This document shows, piece after piece, positions 52,211-62,363 of a stretch of DNA of 64,000 nucleotides. Positions within the stretch are counted from its first letter, which is position 1. Each line of letters opens with the position of its first letter. Location of the stretch: contig CALWUY010000073.1 in NCBI GenBank assembly GCA_944384855.1, positions 1 through 64,000 on the forward strand, in the 5' to 3' direction. Position numbers and translations under genes: made by a program. The stretch is from an uncultured Clostridia bacterium. GTDB taxonomy: Bacteria > Bacillota > Clostridia > Oscillospirales > Acutalibacteraceae. The notes under the pieces were generated by a model, which was not told the DNA's origin, made no database searches, and saw only the letters and a list, made by a program, of their open reading frames with translations.

Positions 52211-54859
52211 TCAATCGTTTTTTGTAACCCATTCATTCATCCAATCATTCATATCTTTCGCGGGATTATAATAAGAAGACTTTTCTAGTCCGTAGATTCT
52301 CTGATTCAATCCGACCATATGAGCCCAATAAAAAATTCCACAACTTGAAATGTTTGCACCGTTCTCTATTGCTCGATTAACGCCCATTAAAGCATTCTCA
52401 GCCTTTTCAAGAGATTCTTCTAAAATATAGTTATAATTGCAATGATATAAGTATAAGGATTCTGAGGAATCGGGAAATCCGCCGTTTGGATTATTTGCAC
52501 CTTTTTTATCCTCATAAACCGGGATAGTGGGTGAAAGAATGCAATCGGAATTTGAACTTTGTTCAATTAACATACTGTACCATAGGCAAGAATTTTCCAC
52601 AAGATTAATATATTCATCCCTGTTCCTGGTTACACCCATCGCAATCTCTTCCTCAGTTGTCACCGTTCCTTCATAGTAGGGTTCATTAGAGTCGTAAATC
52701 ATGGGGTTTATCATATCAACAACATTTATTAATGATGTCATTTCTGTATTAGTGTATCTACCATTTTTAGAAGGTGTTGCTACGGATATAAATAAATCAC
52801 TTCCGAAATTGTTTCTCAAAGATGTAGCAGCAGATAAAAGAAAGCTTCTATGTGCAGTCGTTGAATATGGTTCAAAATCAAGCTGAACACCGTCAATCTT
52901 GTATAATACATTATTAATATTTATACCGTTTTGATATAATTCCGCACAGTAGTTGTTTAATTTCTGATTTATTTGCGCCGTTAGAGAAGTTGTTATTGCA
53001 TCATCGCTGGCACAGTTGAAACACGCAATGATGTCAATATTATATGTATCAGCTTCCGCCATCCAATAACCTAACGCAGAATAATCGTAGCTTTCTTCTA
53101 TAATTGCTCCCTCACTGCACTCCCAGCGTCCGATGTCACAAAATGCGTACTTTATTGCAGCATCTTGCATCTCGGATAAACGAGATTGAATAAATGATGT
53201 CATATTTATATCTTCATAATAACTTAATGCAAACCATTCAGCAGGCAGATACGCCGTGTTATTACTATGGGGAATAGAGGCAACAGCAGAACATACAGGT
53301 GAAATAACAAATGAATTGGAATCTAATGCTTTAACATAGTAATTGTATTCAACACCATATGTAACATTAGAATCTGTATAACTAATGTTGTTACCTGAAT
53401 AAACCATCTCTGCTGAATCAACATTATTTGTGTACCGATAAACCTGATAGTCGGTTGCATTATAAACCGGATTCCACATTACAGTTATAAATTCATTCGA
53501 TCTATTGGAAACGATAGCATTTACACCGCTCCCTAAAGATGAATTTGGCGCTGTTGCCACAGTAATTGTGGCCGGATATGTTGACAGTTCTTCATCGCTG
53601 TTAACAGCAACAAATGAATACTCATATTGAGTATTACCTGCAAGATTTGTGTCTGTGAATGTGCCTTTAACGGGTTGTTCAATAGATGAATTTTCATTAT
53701 TCGTTATCGGAATGGTTGAAACCAGTAAACCATTTCGGAAAATTTTCAATGAGGTAGCCGCAGGCATTTGCCAAGAAAAAGAAAGGGAATTATTTGTTAC
53801 AGCCTCTACTGTTATATCTGTTGGCGTTCCAGCCATTGTAGTAATTATTAAAGAAGAACCGGATGCTATGGTTGTTCCGTTTACAGCATAAATGGTATAA
53901 GTATATTCTCTATTCTCAAAAAGACCATAATCAGTAAATCTGTTGTTCTGCGTAGACGCAATTTTTGTCCCGTCCCGATAAATATCGTATGAAGTAGAAC
54001 CGGCTGATTTTATCCAATTCATTTTAATATAGGTTTTTGAAATGATTGATGCGGTCAAATTACAAACCACAGATGGGGTGACGGTATTGTCTGCAGTAAC
54101 TGCAATTGGTTCTGATTCGTCAGAGAGTTCATTGTCAACCTTTGAAAGAACGGTGTATATATATGTTTGACCTGAAGCAATTGAACAGTCAGCATAGTTG
54201 GTTGATGTCCCAGCATAAATGAGGATTTTTGAATTATCTACACCATTTGTTTCTCTGTACAGTTGATAGATTGCATTGTCATTGTCTATGGAATCCCAGG
54301 TCAAATCAATTTCGTCAGATGCTTTAAAAGTTACCGATAAATTGGTAGGTGTTATTGGCCCAATATTCACAATATTATATACTTCCAATTCAAATATTTC
54401 ATAAGACCAATCCATTTTTTCCTTACATATTATTTTAACATGTCTTTGCTCTGTTGGAGAAATATCAATCGTAGTAATATAATGTGCTTGAGTTGGAGAA
54501 ATGGTAGTTGAAATAGGCTCTATTGTTGTCCATGCCTCATCATTAGGGGTTACGGAATCCGAAACTTGAATCTCAAAATCAGTAGTATAATCATATATAC
54601 CCCAGTAAATCTTTATTTGATTGATAGGAATAACAGCTCCTAAATCTACCGATATTGAGGCTTGTTCCTCAGCTGGGGAAGCATACCAACTTGTATCCAA
54701 ATCACCGTCAGTGGCATTTGATTTTATATATGTGCTATATTCAGACGAAACCGTAACGGGAGCATTAAGAGCAAAGTTCTGAGATGTTGCGCTTGCGTAT
54801 AATGGCAACATATTGATACCAATCAGCATTATTAATAGAATGGATATAAATCTTTTCAT
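52211..54859 (-). CDS. secreted GH18-like hydrolase with discoidin and FN3 domains
   Basis: 882 residues with an N-terminal signal peptide (residues 1-25). Domains: F5/8-type C (30-170; ALNAPVTVSSEYSTY, TDGDLDTSWYA), about four fibronectin type III repeats (172-520), and a C-terminal TIM-barrel-like domain (540-882). The GH18 catalytic signature is present as DGVQLDFEP (D-x-x-x-x-D-x-E), with the substrate-wall INPMIYDS. It probably trims or degrades an aminosugar polymer. Last gene of the operon; six bases after the DUF4832 gene. Confidence 0.8.
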   Translation of the reverse strand: MKRFISILLIMLIGINMLPLYASATSQNFALNAPVTVSSEYSTYIKSNATDGDLDTSWYASPAEEQASISVDLGAVIPINQIKIYWGIYDYTTDFEIQVSDSVTPNDEAWTTIEPISTTISPTQAHYITTIDISPTEQRHVKIICKEKMDWSYEIFELEVYNIVNIGPITPTNLSVTFKASDEIDLTWDSIDNDNAIYQLYRETNGVDNSKILIYAGTSTNYADCSIASGQTYIYTVLSKVDNELSDESEPIAVTADNTVTPSVVCNLTASIISKTYIKMNWIKSAGSTSYDIYRDGTKIASTQNNRFTDYGLFENREYTYTIYAVNGTTIASGSSLIITTMAGTPTDITVEAVTNNSLSFSWQMPAATSLKIFRNGLLVSTIPITNNENSSIEQPVKGTFTDTNLAGNTQYEYSFVAVNSDEELSTYPATITVATAPNSSLGSGVNAIVSNRSNEFITVMWNPVYNATDYQVYRYTNNVDSAEMVYSGNNISYTDSNVTYGVEYNYYVKALDSNSFVISPVCSAVASIPHSNNTAYLPAEWFALSYYEDINMTSFIQSRLSEMQDAAIKYAFCDIGRWECSEGAIIEESYDYSALGYWMAEADTYNIDIIACFNCASDDAITTSLTAQINQKLNNYCAELYQNGININNVLYKIDGVQLDFEPYSTTAHRSFLLSAATSLRNNFGSDLFISVATPSKNGRYTNTEMTSLINVVDMINPMIYDSNEPYYEGTVTTEEEIAMGVTRNRDEYINLVENSCLWYSMLIEQSSNSDCILSPTIPVYEDKKGANNPNGGFPDSSESLYLYHCNYNYILEESLEKAENALMGVNRAIENGANISSCGIFYWAHMVGLNQRIYGLEKSSYYNPAKDMNDWMNEWVTKND

Positions 54860-54864
54860 TTGTT

Positions 54865-56343
54865 TTACGCTCCTTTATGATTTTTTAAATTGTTGACCAT
54901 TTTAAAAAAATTATTGCTGTCTGCGTCATATTGAAATAATTTCATCAAATTATTAACACATACCTGATCGGAAACTAGCTTAACGCTTGGATTGCCTGTC
55001 ATTGGATCGATGATACCAAGCAGTATATCTATTTCTGATGAATCCGCGTCTAATACAATTTTGGTTTCAGAGGTGATTCTCTCGCCGGGAAGGAGTTCTG
55101 ACAGCTTAATGTCAACATCAGCTAGACTTTTTATATTACCGTTGCTTTCTGTCAGAAACAGTTTGACCGGCAAATCATAATACAAGGGAGCTGTTCCGTT
55201 GTTTTCCCACTCCATACAAATTATATAACTACCGTCTTCAGATGTCTTTTTGACTTCTACGCGACTGATTCCTATTCGGTAGCCTAACGCACGTATCATT
55301 TCGGTTGCGGCGTTTTTGTAAATTTCACTGTCATATTTATCGCTGCTGCTGACAGGACATTTCGGGCCTAAAAAGGTTGTGTGTGTGTCCTTTATAAGCT
55401 CCAATGTGTTTTCAAGCCCATCGCTGCATAGATACTCCATTGAGAGAGAACTGGTCAACTCGCCGCCACAAGGCGATGTTTTCCAAAAAACCGGCATTGC
55501 CGACAAAGCGTTTTTTTCACCTGTTTGCGTATACTCTCCGCCGTTGTTAATCCAATATACCCATTCTTCGGTAGCCTCAGGATCGCCCGCCATATCGTTA
55601 AACAGACCGAGTTTGTAATAGGAAGCGCTTTCAAAAGGCCTTCGCATCATAAGCTTTACTGTGTTGAATGCTTCGATATAGTGACGGACATATTCATCCC
55701 GGACCTCAGCATTGGGCATGGGTACAATTCCGTCCTCACGCTTTACATGCCATTCCCCCCAATGTCCGAGACTGCCAAGCTCCACAAAAGCAACAAATCC
55801 ATCCGCAAAGTAGTCCGCAAGAGCTGCGACAGCCTGTTTATGATACTTTATAAAAATCTCATTGTTATAGTCCGGGGAATATCCCTTGCCATAGGAGGTA
55901 TCATAGAATGTTCCGTCAGCAGTCAGATCATAAAGCCAGTCCGGAATGTCTTTATGCACCTGATCGGAGGGCACATCGCAAACAAAGCGAAGTACGGCGT
56001 GTTTGCCTTGTGACTTCCATAAATCAATATTGTTATTTTCCGTTATTTCTTCAAAATTGAATGTATCAGGAGACTCGGGCTGCAGTTCCCTGAAAGTTAT
56101 GTCAATATAAACAAGAGAGTATTCGGAAGCGGCGGTTTTGCTTGTCGCATCAACTGCAAAACCCATAAAAGGGTTTATCACGGACTCATCTGTCATGGCA
56201 TAATTATTGGAATAAATAACTTCAGGATAATCAGACTGTGCTCTTTCTCCGCAGCCGCTCAAGGTCAAAAGCAATACCGCTATAAACAGACATATTGTTT
56301 TTTTAACTGTGGTATTCACCGTTGTACTGAATGGCCGAAACAT
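54865..56343 (-). CDS. DUF4832-family lipoprotein
   Basis: 492 residues. Lipoprotein signal with lipobox LSGC at residue about 31. The rest matches DUF4832/DUF4874 proteins: a GH-like barrel with NPFMGFA, ELGSLGHWGEW and EWVYWIN, and a C-terminal beta domain (about 360-450). Such proteins often accompany exopolysaccharide and glycosyl-hydrolase genes; activity is unproven. GGGGG precedes ATG 56343, inside DUF4956 (41-base overlap). Confidence 0.75.
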   Translation of the reverse strand: MFRPFSTTVNTTVKKTICLFIAVLLLTLSGCGERAQSDYPEVIYSNNYAMTDESVINPFMGFAVDATSKTAASEYSLVYIDITFRELQPESPDTFNFEEITENNNIDLWKSQGKHAVLRFVCDVPSDQVHKDIPDWLYDLTADGTFYDTSYGKGYSPDYNNEIFIKYHKQAVAALADYFADGFVAFVELGSLGHWGEWHVKREDGIVPMPNAEVRDEYVRHYIEAFNTVKLMMRRPFESASYYKLGLFNDMAGDPEATEEWVYWINNGGEYTQTGEKNALSAMPVFWKTSPCGGELTSSLSMEYLCSDGLENTLELIKDTHTTFLGPKCPVSSSDKYDSEIYKNAATEMIRALGYRIGISRVEVKKTSEDGSYIICMEWENNGTAPLYYDLPVKLFLTESNGNIKSLADVDIKLSELLPGERITSETKIVLDADSSEIDILLGIIDPMTGNPSVKLVSDQVCVNNLMKLFQYDADSNNFFKMVNNLKNHKGA

Positions 56344-56980
56344 CTAAAACCCCCTCGGCGTCACGGAGCTTTTCCACAAACGCCATATTTGCATTAGGTA
56401 CATATACCTCCATGGCAAGCTCGGTATTTTGTCCTCTGACCGCAGTAGATTTAATGCGGTATTTTATATTGCCCATGGCTCTGCGAACCGTGTCTGCCGA
56501 CGCGTCATCGTTATAATGAACTACAACTATGTAAAGGTGGCCGGAGTTCGATTTGCGGTTGAAAAAGACAAGTAAAATCAACATGATCACTCCTGCGATT
56601 ACCGCTAAGACATACATCTGCGCTCCGCAGGTAATGCCGGTCGTGATAGCCCAAAACAGATAAAGCAAATTAAGAGGCTCCTTAATGGCCGTGCGGTATC
56701 TGACAATACTCAGCGCACCGACCATACCAAGCGAAATTACAATGTTGGTACTGATTGCAAGGGTTACCATCGCGGTCATTACTGACATTCCAACCAGTGT
56801 AATTGCAAAGGAACGGTTATATACAACACCGCGGTAAAACTTATTGTATATAAGGCATATAAGCAATCCAAATACCAATGCAACAACTAATGCGATGATC
56901 ATAGTGACAATGCCTGTGGTTGAATTTGTTCCTCCAAAGGATTCGAGAAATGACTTTTTGATTACATCTTCAATACTCAT
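56303..56980 (-). CDS. DUF4956 membrane protein
   Basis: 225 residues. Four helices (residues 20-150) with the conserved GMVGALSIVRYRTAIKEPLNLLYLFWAITTGI, and a cytoplasmic ferredoxin-like domain (150-225). DUF4956 proteins are nearly always next to a VTC-domain gene and often to CotH genes, as here. They probably form a membrane partner of the VTC enzyme. Function is not established. Confidence 0.88.
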   Translation of the reverse strand: MSIEDVIKKSFLESFGGTNSTTGIVTMIIALVVALVFGLLICLIYNKFYRGVVYNRSFAITLVGMSVMTAMVTLAISTNIVISLGMVGALSIVRYRTAIKEPLNLLYLFWAITTGITCGAQMYVLAVIAGVIMLILLVFFNRKSNSGHLYIVVVHYNDDASADTVRRAMGNIKYRIKSTAVRGQNTELAMEVYVPNANMAFVEKLRDAEGVLDVSAIQYNGEYHS

Positions 56981-57001
56981 AATACTATTCTCCTCAGCTT
57001 T

Positions 57002-57703
57002 TTATTCTGACTCATTTGCAGTCAAATAATTTATTTTGTCGCAGCAAAGTGTATATTTTGAAACAGCGCTGAACTCTGCGGCCCTGACGGGCAATATGTC
57101 CTGAACGAGCTTTGGAAGAAACTCGGTGAACTTCACTTCCATTATCAGCTTGCCGGGTTCAAGCACATACTGAAACGGCATATCCTTTTCGGTAATACCA
57201 AAGCCCGGATAGGCACCGCAAACATCGCTGTCAAAGGTTATACGAACATCGCCTTCCTCCATAACATATGGCTCACGTTCATAATCGACATAAACCTTAG
57301 GCCTCATTACCTTGGCCGTACATTCATAATAAAACTGCCGGCAAAGCTCCGCATTTTGATTTAGCAAAAAATCATATTCACCGTTTAAGATTTTATCTGT
57401 TTCACTGCGGGTAAGAGGCGCGCTGATTTTAGAAACATAGGATTCATTTTTAACTTTACATTCAAGCCTTATAAAATCGTCCTTTAAATCATAAAGCCTG
57501 ATGCGGTATTTTTTTCTGCAATCAACGCCGTTTATTTTGTCTATATAGGCGGTATTCCAATAATCGTCAAAATACAGGCTTCGAATATGATAGCTTCCGT
57601 TATTCGCATGTTTGTCCGTTTTCAAAACGGTTTTAAGTTTTTGCTTAATAAGCTCTGCATCACCGTAATTAATTAAATATTTCAGTTCATGGCGAAATTT
57701 CAT
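57002..57703 (-). CDS. VTC-domain (polyphosphate polymerase-like) protein
   Basis: 233 residues from ATG 57703 (AGGAAG upstream). Tunnel-enzyme (TTM) residues are all in place: FRHELKYLI, IRSLYFDD, KYRIRLY, RLECKVK, RPKVYVDY, RITFDSD and LIMEVKF. These basic and acidic rows bind triphosphate and metal, so the enzyme is expected to be active. In yeast the family makes polyphosphate from ATP; bacterial members in such loci are uncharacterised. No SPX domain. It lies between cotH and DUF4956. Confidence 0.9.
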   Translation of the reverse strand: MKFRHELKYLINYGDAELIKQKLKTVLKTDKHANNGSYHIRSLYFDDYWNTAYIDKINGVDCRKKYRIRLYDLKDDFIRLECKVKNESYVSKISAPLTRSETDKILNGEYDFLLNQNAELCRQFYYECTAKVMRPKVYVDYEREPYVMEEGDVRITFDSDVCGAYPGFGITEKDMPFQYVLEPGKLIMEVKFTEFLPKLVQDILPVRAAEFSAVSKYTLCCDKINYLTANESE

Positions 57704-57713
57704 ATTGCACTTC

Positions 57714-59456
57714 CTAAATACCAAATTGAACGGTACCGTCTGCAAGCACATTAAAACCTATAACGCCGTACCGTATTATACCGTCCGTACCCTCGTAGGT
57801 TTCCATTGCTGTTTGGGTCATTCCGCTTTCATTTTTTGAAGTCAGCCTTATGAAATACTGACCGGGTGCCAGCTTTTCCGTAAACGCCTGTGCAACTCGC
57901 AGATTATCCTGAGAACTGATAAGGGTGGTAAAGGTATATTCCTTTGACAACTCAAATTTATATGTAACCTCTTCGTTATCAAAATCGTATGACGGATCCC
58001 AACGAAAGACGGTTTTATCATTTGAGAAAGTTGGCTCAGAAATATAAAAAGGCATAGGACTTTCCAAACTTGTTTTATACATCTCGTAATTATGGTCTAT
58101 CTCATTCGGAATCATTTGAAGAATTTTATTGTATTCCGTCATGGTTAGCGGAGCATAAACCGCATCCGGCGCAGACGCAAGGAAACGACCGGTAACCGCC
58201 GAGTATGAATCAACCATCTCACTGATGCGTTCCTTTGTAATCAGTTCACGTATTTCATTCACCTTATCGTCAAGCTTCTTTCGACAGCTTTCTGATTTCA
58301 GCACACGCTGATGCAGTGTAGACCCCCAATAGTTGGATATACCTCTTGTATAATTGTACCCATCAGGTGCATTATTATAGGCGATTTCTTCTTCATAGCC
58401 CCAAGCGCCGTCGTTATCCCAAGAAATGAAATACCACTTATTCCCGTTGTGCGGGCTGTATAAATAAAAGTTTTGGCTTGTTGTATCGGTATTACCGGTA
58501 AGCATCTGAAAAGCAAGCCATGTAAAGTAGTTTTCTTCGTCAAAATACTTTTGCAGGATTTCCTCAATCGGAATCGAATAATTGTTTAAATCCTTAAGCA
58601 TGGCAATAAGCTTTGAATGGTCATCGTCGCCCTTGATTTCAAGTATTTCTTCGAAAGCCTTTTGATCGTATGCGGGATCGTCCTTCAATTTAATTGCATC
58701 ATACTCTAGGAATTCAAACATTGTGGCTTTATAAAGCTGACCGAATTCATCAAGTCCATGATTGCGAAGATAGGTCTTGTTTACCTGCTCAACTTGCGTA
58801 TAAAGACCGTAATCCTGAAATGTTGCATTCGCATCGCCCTCGGTTAAATCCTTAACATACAACCGAACGAACTGTGTTCTTAGGCTGAAAGCTCCGGGAA
58901 TTGTTTTTAAAAGGTCATAGCTTAACTTATTGCGAAAACGAACAGAATCGTAAACATGCTTATTCAGAGCAATGGTACGCTGTTCGCGCCAATAGCCCTC
59001 GTTCTTGTTTATTTCGATTTTATAGGATTTCTGCGGCGAGCGGGTGCTTGTCGCTCCCCTGATCTGCACAGTACAGTTCGGAGCAAATTCTCCGTAACCA
59101 AGCAAGCCCTGCGTCGGTCCGTTTTCATCCCCGATTTGCAGTATTCCCTCGACCTTATAGCGCTCAATGCCCTTTTCCTGATAGTAATAAATCGAGTGGG
59201 CATTCACCTCACTCCAAGTATGATTTGTATTATCCGCCTCATTTCCCTGACTAACAGTGAGGTACATCACGACTACCGAGTCGTCATCATCATCTTGATA
59301 TATTACCGAAGAATCGCTTACCTTAACATCATCAACATTTTTTATTTCCGAAGCGGTTGAAGTGTCAGTATCCGTTTTGTTTGCACAGCCTGCAAGCATG
59401 AGCAAAATTGACAGAATAACACACAAGAACGGAATTATTCTACTCCGTCTCTTCAT
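57714..59456 (-). CDS. CotH-kinase-family lipoprotein
   Basis: 580 residues from ATG 59456 (GGAGG upstream, inside pelG). Lipobox LAGC near residue 21. The CotH kinase domain follows: VQIRGATSTRSPQKSYKIEINK, RTQFVRLYVKDL, LFK-type core and WYFISWDNDGAWGYEE, the last holding the catalytic aspartates. CotH of Bacillus phosphorylates spore-coat proteins; homologues in exopolysaccharide loci are thought to modify surface molecules. A C-terminal beta domain (about 490-570) is FN3-like. Confidence 0.88.
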   Translation of the reverse strand: MKRRSRIIPFLCVILSILLMLAGCANKTDTDTSTASEIKNVDDVKVSDSSVIYQDDDDDSVVVMYLTVSQGNEADNTNHTWSEVNAHSIYYYQEKGIERYKVEGILQIGDENGPTQGLLGYGEFAPNCTVQIRGATSTRSPQKSYKIEINKNEGYWREQRTIALNKHVYDSVRFRNKLSYDLLKTIPGAFSLRTQFVRLYVKDLTEGDANATFQDYGLYTQVEQVNKTYLRNHGLDEFGQLYKATMFEFLEYDAIKLKDDPAYDQKAFEEILEIKGDDDHSKLIAMLKDLNNYSIPIEEILQKYFDEENYFTWLAFQMLTGNTDTTSQNFYLYSPHNGNKWYFISWDNDGAWGYEEEIAYNNAPDGYNYTRGISNYWGSTLHQRVLKSESCRKKLDDKVNEIRELITKERISEMVDSYSAVTGRFLASAPDAVYAPLTMTEYNKILQMIPNEIDHNYEMYKTSLESPMPFYISEPTFSNDKTVFRWDPSYDFDNEEVTYKFELSKEYTFTTLISSQDNLRVAQAFTEKLAPGQYFIRLTSKNESGMTQTAMETYEGTDGIIRYGVIGFNVLADGTVQFGI

Positions 59457-60960
59457 TTTTATTACCTCCCATATGTTTTTCATCGGCTTCTCTGCGACGC
59501 CTTTGAACCCGCGCCGCACGCAACTCAAAATGATTTGCAATTTTTGTGAAAAAACCGTGATGCTCGTTTGCAAACAGCGGCTGGCGACTCAAAACATTGT
59601 ATTTTAATTTTCTTAAATAATTGCAAAGTATAATGCAGGCACAAATGCAGAAGCACATACTTCCGATTACAAAGCCGATTCCGTAGAACGAGTTAAATCT
59701 AAGCGCAAATATAAGCACTAATATATTGGTAACGGCTGCAAAAATGCTTGTGCTTAAAAGTGCTCCTTTCATATCCGAAAAATACTGAGAAATCAGCATG
59801 ATGCAGTTCCCGATAGCATAAAACGCATATCCTATACAAAGGGTTCGGTAAATTCTCAGCATTTCACTATTGAATCCCAGTGCCAGATTCGGGAGCAATA
59901 TCGTACCTACTATAATAAACACCAAGGTTGAAAACAATTGCTTTACAGCAAGATAACCAAGTTCCTCGCTTAGCACACGAACCATGCTTTCTTCTGCTTC
60001 TTCAATATTTTCAATCGATCCGCCGTCATTAAATAAACTGAAATATTCCTTATATTTCGGATAAAACCTTGTTTCAACCGAGGTTGTGAAATTAACCGTG
60101 GTAATAAGAATCGAGAAAAAAGCAAAAATTGCCGGGACATCATAGGTCGGAGCGCCGTAAAACAGTCCCTCAACCTGAACGCTTAATGAACTGAACCACC
60201 ACATGATCAGAAGATGTCCAAACAGACCGAGCGTGACAAAAAAGCCTATGAAACCAAGCTGAGGAAGTCGATCAAACCATTCCAAAAAGCGAAATGAAGT
60301 TCCGAAACCCTCGGGAAAGGTCTTATACAATATGGCAAAATACCATATCATCATAATCATATACCCGATGGTTACAGAAGAAAGCAGAGCGGCTACCACC
60401 TCAATATGAAACACCCAAATAAAAACCGCACCCAACAACAGAGCCGCCAAAACCGAAACGGAAAAGGCAAGAATAATACTTCTGAAATCTTTGAGCATAG
60501 TCAGATAATTTATCTCTGTCCATACTACAATCAGCACCATAAAGAATATCCATGCCAATACCCGGTAAAGAAACTCAATTCCGGAATAATGAAGAAAAAC
60601 ACCGTAAGCGATCCCGCCGAGGACAAGCATAATTGCAATACTTCCGTAAAAAGACGGTATCAGAAGATTATACTTTTTTTCGTAAATCATATCTGCACAA
60701 AACCGCGTGGTAAGCATTGAAAATAGCGATGTAACAATCAGTGAAGCTAGCAAGGAATGGGTAAGTACGGTTACCAAAAGCTCTCTGGTGTGTCTTGCGG
60801 CGCCTGCATAATCGGCCATAAACATGGAAAACAGCAGTAATACAAAGCCTAAAATCATAGGTCCGGCACAGACTATTGTGGCATAGGAATAAGCCCTTAT
60901 AGTAGCAATCAGGCCTTTTCTTGAAAACAGTTTTTTCAGCTCAAAGCCGATTCCCGCCAT
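59440..60960 (-). CDS. pelG: PelG-like polysaccharide exporter
   Basis: 506 residues, about 12 membrane helices. It belongs to the PelG family (MAGIGFELKKLFSRKGLIATIRAYSYATIV at the start is diagnostic), related to MATE/Wzx flippases. With PelD and PelE it forms the inner-membrane synthase in other species. AGGTG precedes the ATG, and 25 bases overlap pelF. The C-terminal 40 residues are basic and cytoplasmic. Confidence 0.93.
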   Translation of the reverse strand: MAGIGFELKKLFSRKGLIATIRAYSYATIVCAGPMILGFVLLLFSMFMADYAGAARHTRELLVTVLTHSLLASLIVTSLFSMLTTRFCADMIYEKKYNLLIPSFYGSIAIMLVLGGIAYGVFLHYSGIEFLYRVLAWIFFMVLIVVWTEINYLTMLKDFRSIILAFSVSVLAALLLGAVFIWVFHIEVVAALLSSVTIGYMIMMIWYFAILYKTFPEGFGTSFRFLEWFDRLPQLGFIGFFVTLGLFGHLLIMWWFSSLSVQVEGLFYGAPTYDVPAIFAFFSILITTVNFTTSVETRFYPKYKEYFSLFNDGGSIENIEEAEESMVRVLSEELGYLAVKQLFSTLVFIIVGTILLPNLALGFNSEMLRIYRTLCIGYAFYAIGNCIMLISQYFSDMKGALLSTSIFAAVTNILVLIFALRFNSFYGIGFVIGSMCFCICACIILCNYLRKLKYNVLSRQPLFANEHHGFFTKIANHFELRAARVQRRRREADEKHMGGNKNEETE

Positions 60961-62363
60961 TTATGCAGCACCTCCTCATAGTTCTTATTATAATTGTTAA
61001 CCATATTTTCGTGTAAAAAGTATGTTTCCACTCTGTTCCTGCCGCAAGCTGCCATTTCGCGGCGCAGTTCTTCATGGGTTGCCATAATTTCCATAGCGTT
61101 AGAAAGCGCCTTTGAGTGCATGGGAGGAACAACGATTCCCGCAGTACCTATATTATCCGATTTTGTGCCCTCCAAAAGGTCTCGGCAACAACCAACATCG
61201 GTCGTAACACAGGGTCTGCCGGCAGCAAGAGATTCCAGAACAGCAAGCGGCTGTCCCTCTGAAATGCTGCTTAAAACCGTAAAATCGGTTTTTTTGAAAT
61301 ACTCAACAACATTAACATTTCCCGGCATATCAATATCCTTAATGTCAAGCTCTTCTATCAAATTGATACATTCCTGCCTGTATTCTTCATCGTCCGTATC
61401 GCCCAAAATATGAAGACGGGCATTTGGAATCCTTTGCTTTAATGCGAAAAAAGCTTGGATAAGTGTCTTGATATCCTTAATCGGGTGAATTCGTACCACG
61501 GCGGTAATATCTATGTATCCGTCAGGCTCCTTAGGGGGAATATTCGCAAATCTTTCCATGCGAATCCCATTTCCAATAACTTTACATTTTGATGGTTCAC
61601 AACCCAATTCAACCTGAATATCCGAATATCTTTGAAAAAGTGCAGTTACGGAATTGGCGTGGTCATAGGCACAGTGTGAAAGCATGTAAAACATATTGAT
61701 CCACTGCTGACGGAACTGGGGAACAACCCACTTTGCACGAAGGATTTCCTCCTCGCGCTCTCGTGTATAAATTCCGTGTTCTGTTACTATAAAAGGTCTT
61801 TTATATTTCCACGCGCCTAAAGCACCAAGCATTCCGCCGTAACCTGTTGAAGTGGCGTGATAAACATCGGCTTTAGGCGGATCTGTTCCGAGCAAGTACA
61901 AAATAGGAAGAAACATAGACCGAATAGTATGAAAATAATCGGTAAATGCAACATGAGGATATTCATTTTTGCATATATCAAGAAGAATATCCAAAAATGC
62001 TTCACTCATCAAGAACGACATTACCCCGACCTTTTTTTCGTTATACATTCTGAATAATATATTCCAATCGGGGTCTTTCGCTAAAACCAGATTTTTAAGC
62101 TCCGTTATTTCTCGGTCGGTAAAGGTGTAATAATCATTTTTCGATGACTTAAGCTTAAGCGCGCTGTCCAGAAATACTTCTTTTACTTCAACTACATTCG
62201 ACGGAAGCTCATACTTAAATTTCCCTGCGTCTTCAGCCTTCGGACCGATTACCCAAAGTACATATTCATGCTGCGGATTTGATGTAATCAGCGAATGCAT
62301 CCACGATGATACACCTCCGCGTACATAAGGATAACAGCCCTCAAGCACCATACATATTCTCAC
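60936..62363 (-). CDS. pelF: PelF-like glycosyltransferase (GT4)
   Basis: 475 residues. The DUF3492 start (MRICMVLEGCYPYVRGGVSSWMH) and GT4 domain (VVRIHPIKDIKTLIQAF, SISEGQPLAVLESLAAGRP) are those of PelF, a cytosolic UDP-sugar-dependent polymerase. E-x7-E donor-site motif is visible. The start overlaps the end of the upstream gene by 4 bases. PelF makes the Pel polymer (GalNAc/GlcNAc-rich in Pseudomonas). Confidence 0.94.
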   Translation of the reverse strand: MRICMVLEGCYPYVRGGVSSWMHSLITSNPQHEYVLWVIGPKAEDAGKFKYELPSNVVEVKEVFLDSALKLKSSKNDYYTFTDREITELKNLVLAKDPDWNILFRMYNEKKVGVMSFLMSEAFLDILLDICKNEYPHVAFTDYFHTIRSMFLPILYLLGTDPPKADVYHATSTGYGGMLGALGAWKYKRPFIVTEHGIYTREREEEILRAKWVVPQFRQQWINMFYMLSHCAYDHANSVTALFQRYSDIQVELGCEPSKCKVIGNGIRMERFANIPPKEPDGYIDITAVVRIHPIKDIKTLIQAFFALKQRIPNARLHILGDTDDEEYRQECINLIEELDIKDIDMPGNVNVVEYFKKTDFTVLSSISEGQPLAVLESLAAGRPCVTTDVGCCRDLLEGTKSDNIGTAGIVVPPMHSKALSNAMEIMATHEELRREMAACGRNRVETYFLHENMVNNYNKNYEEVLHKWRESALS

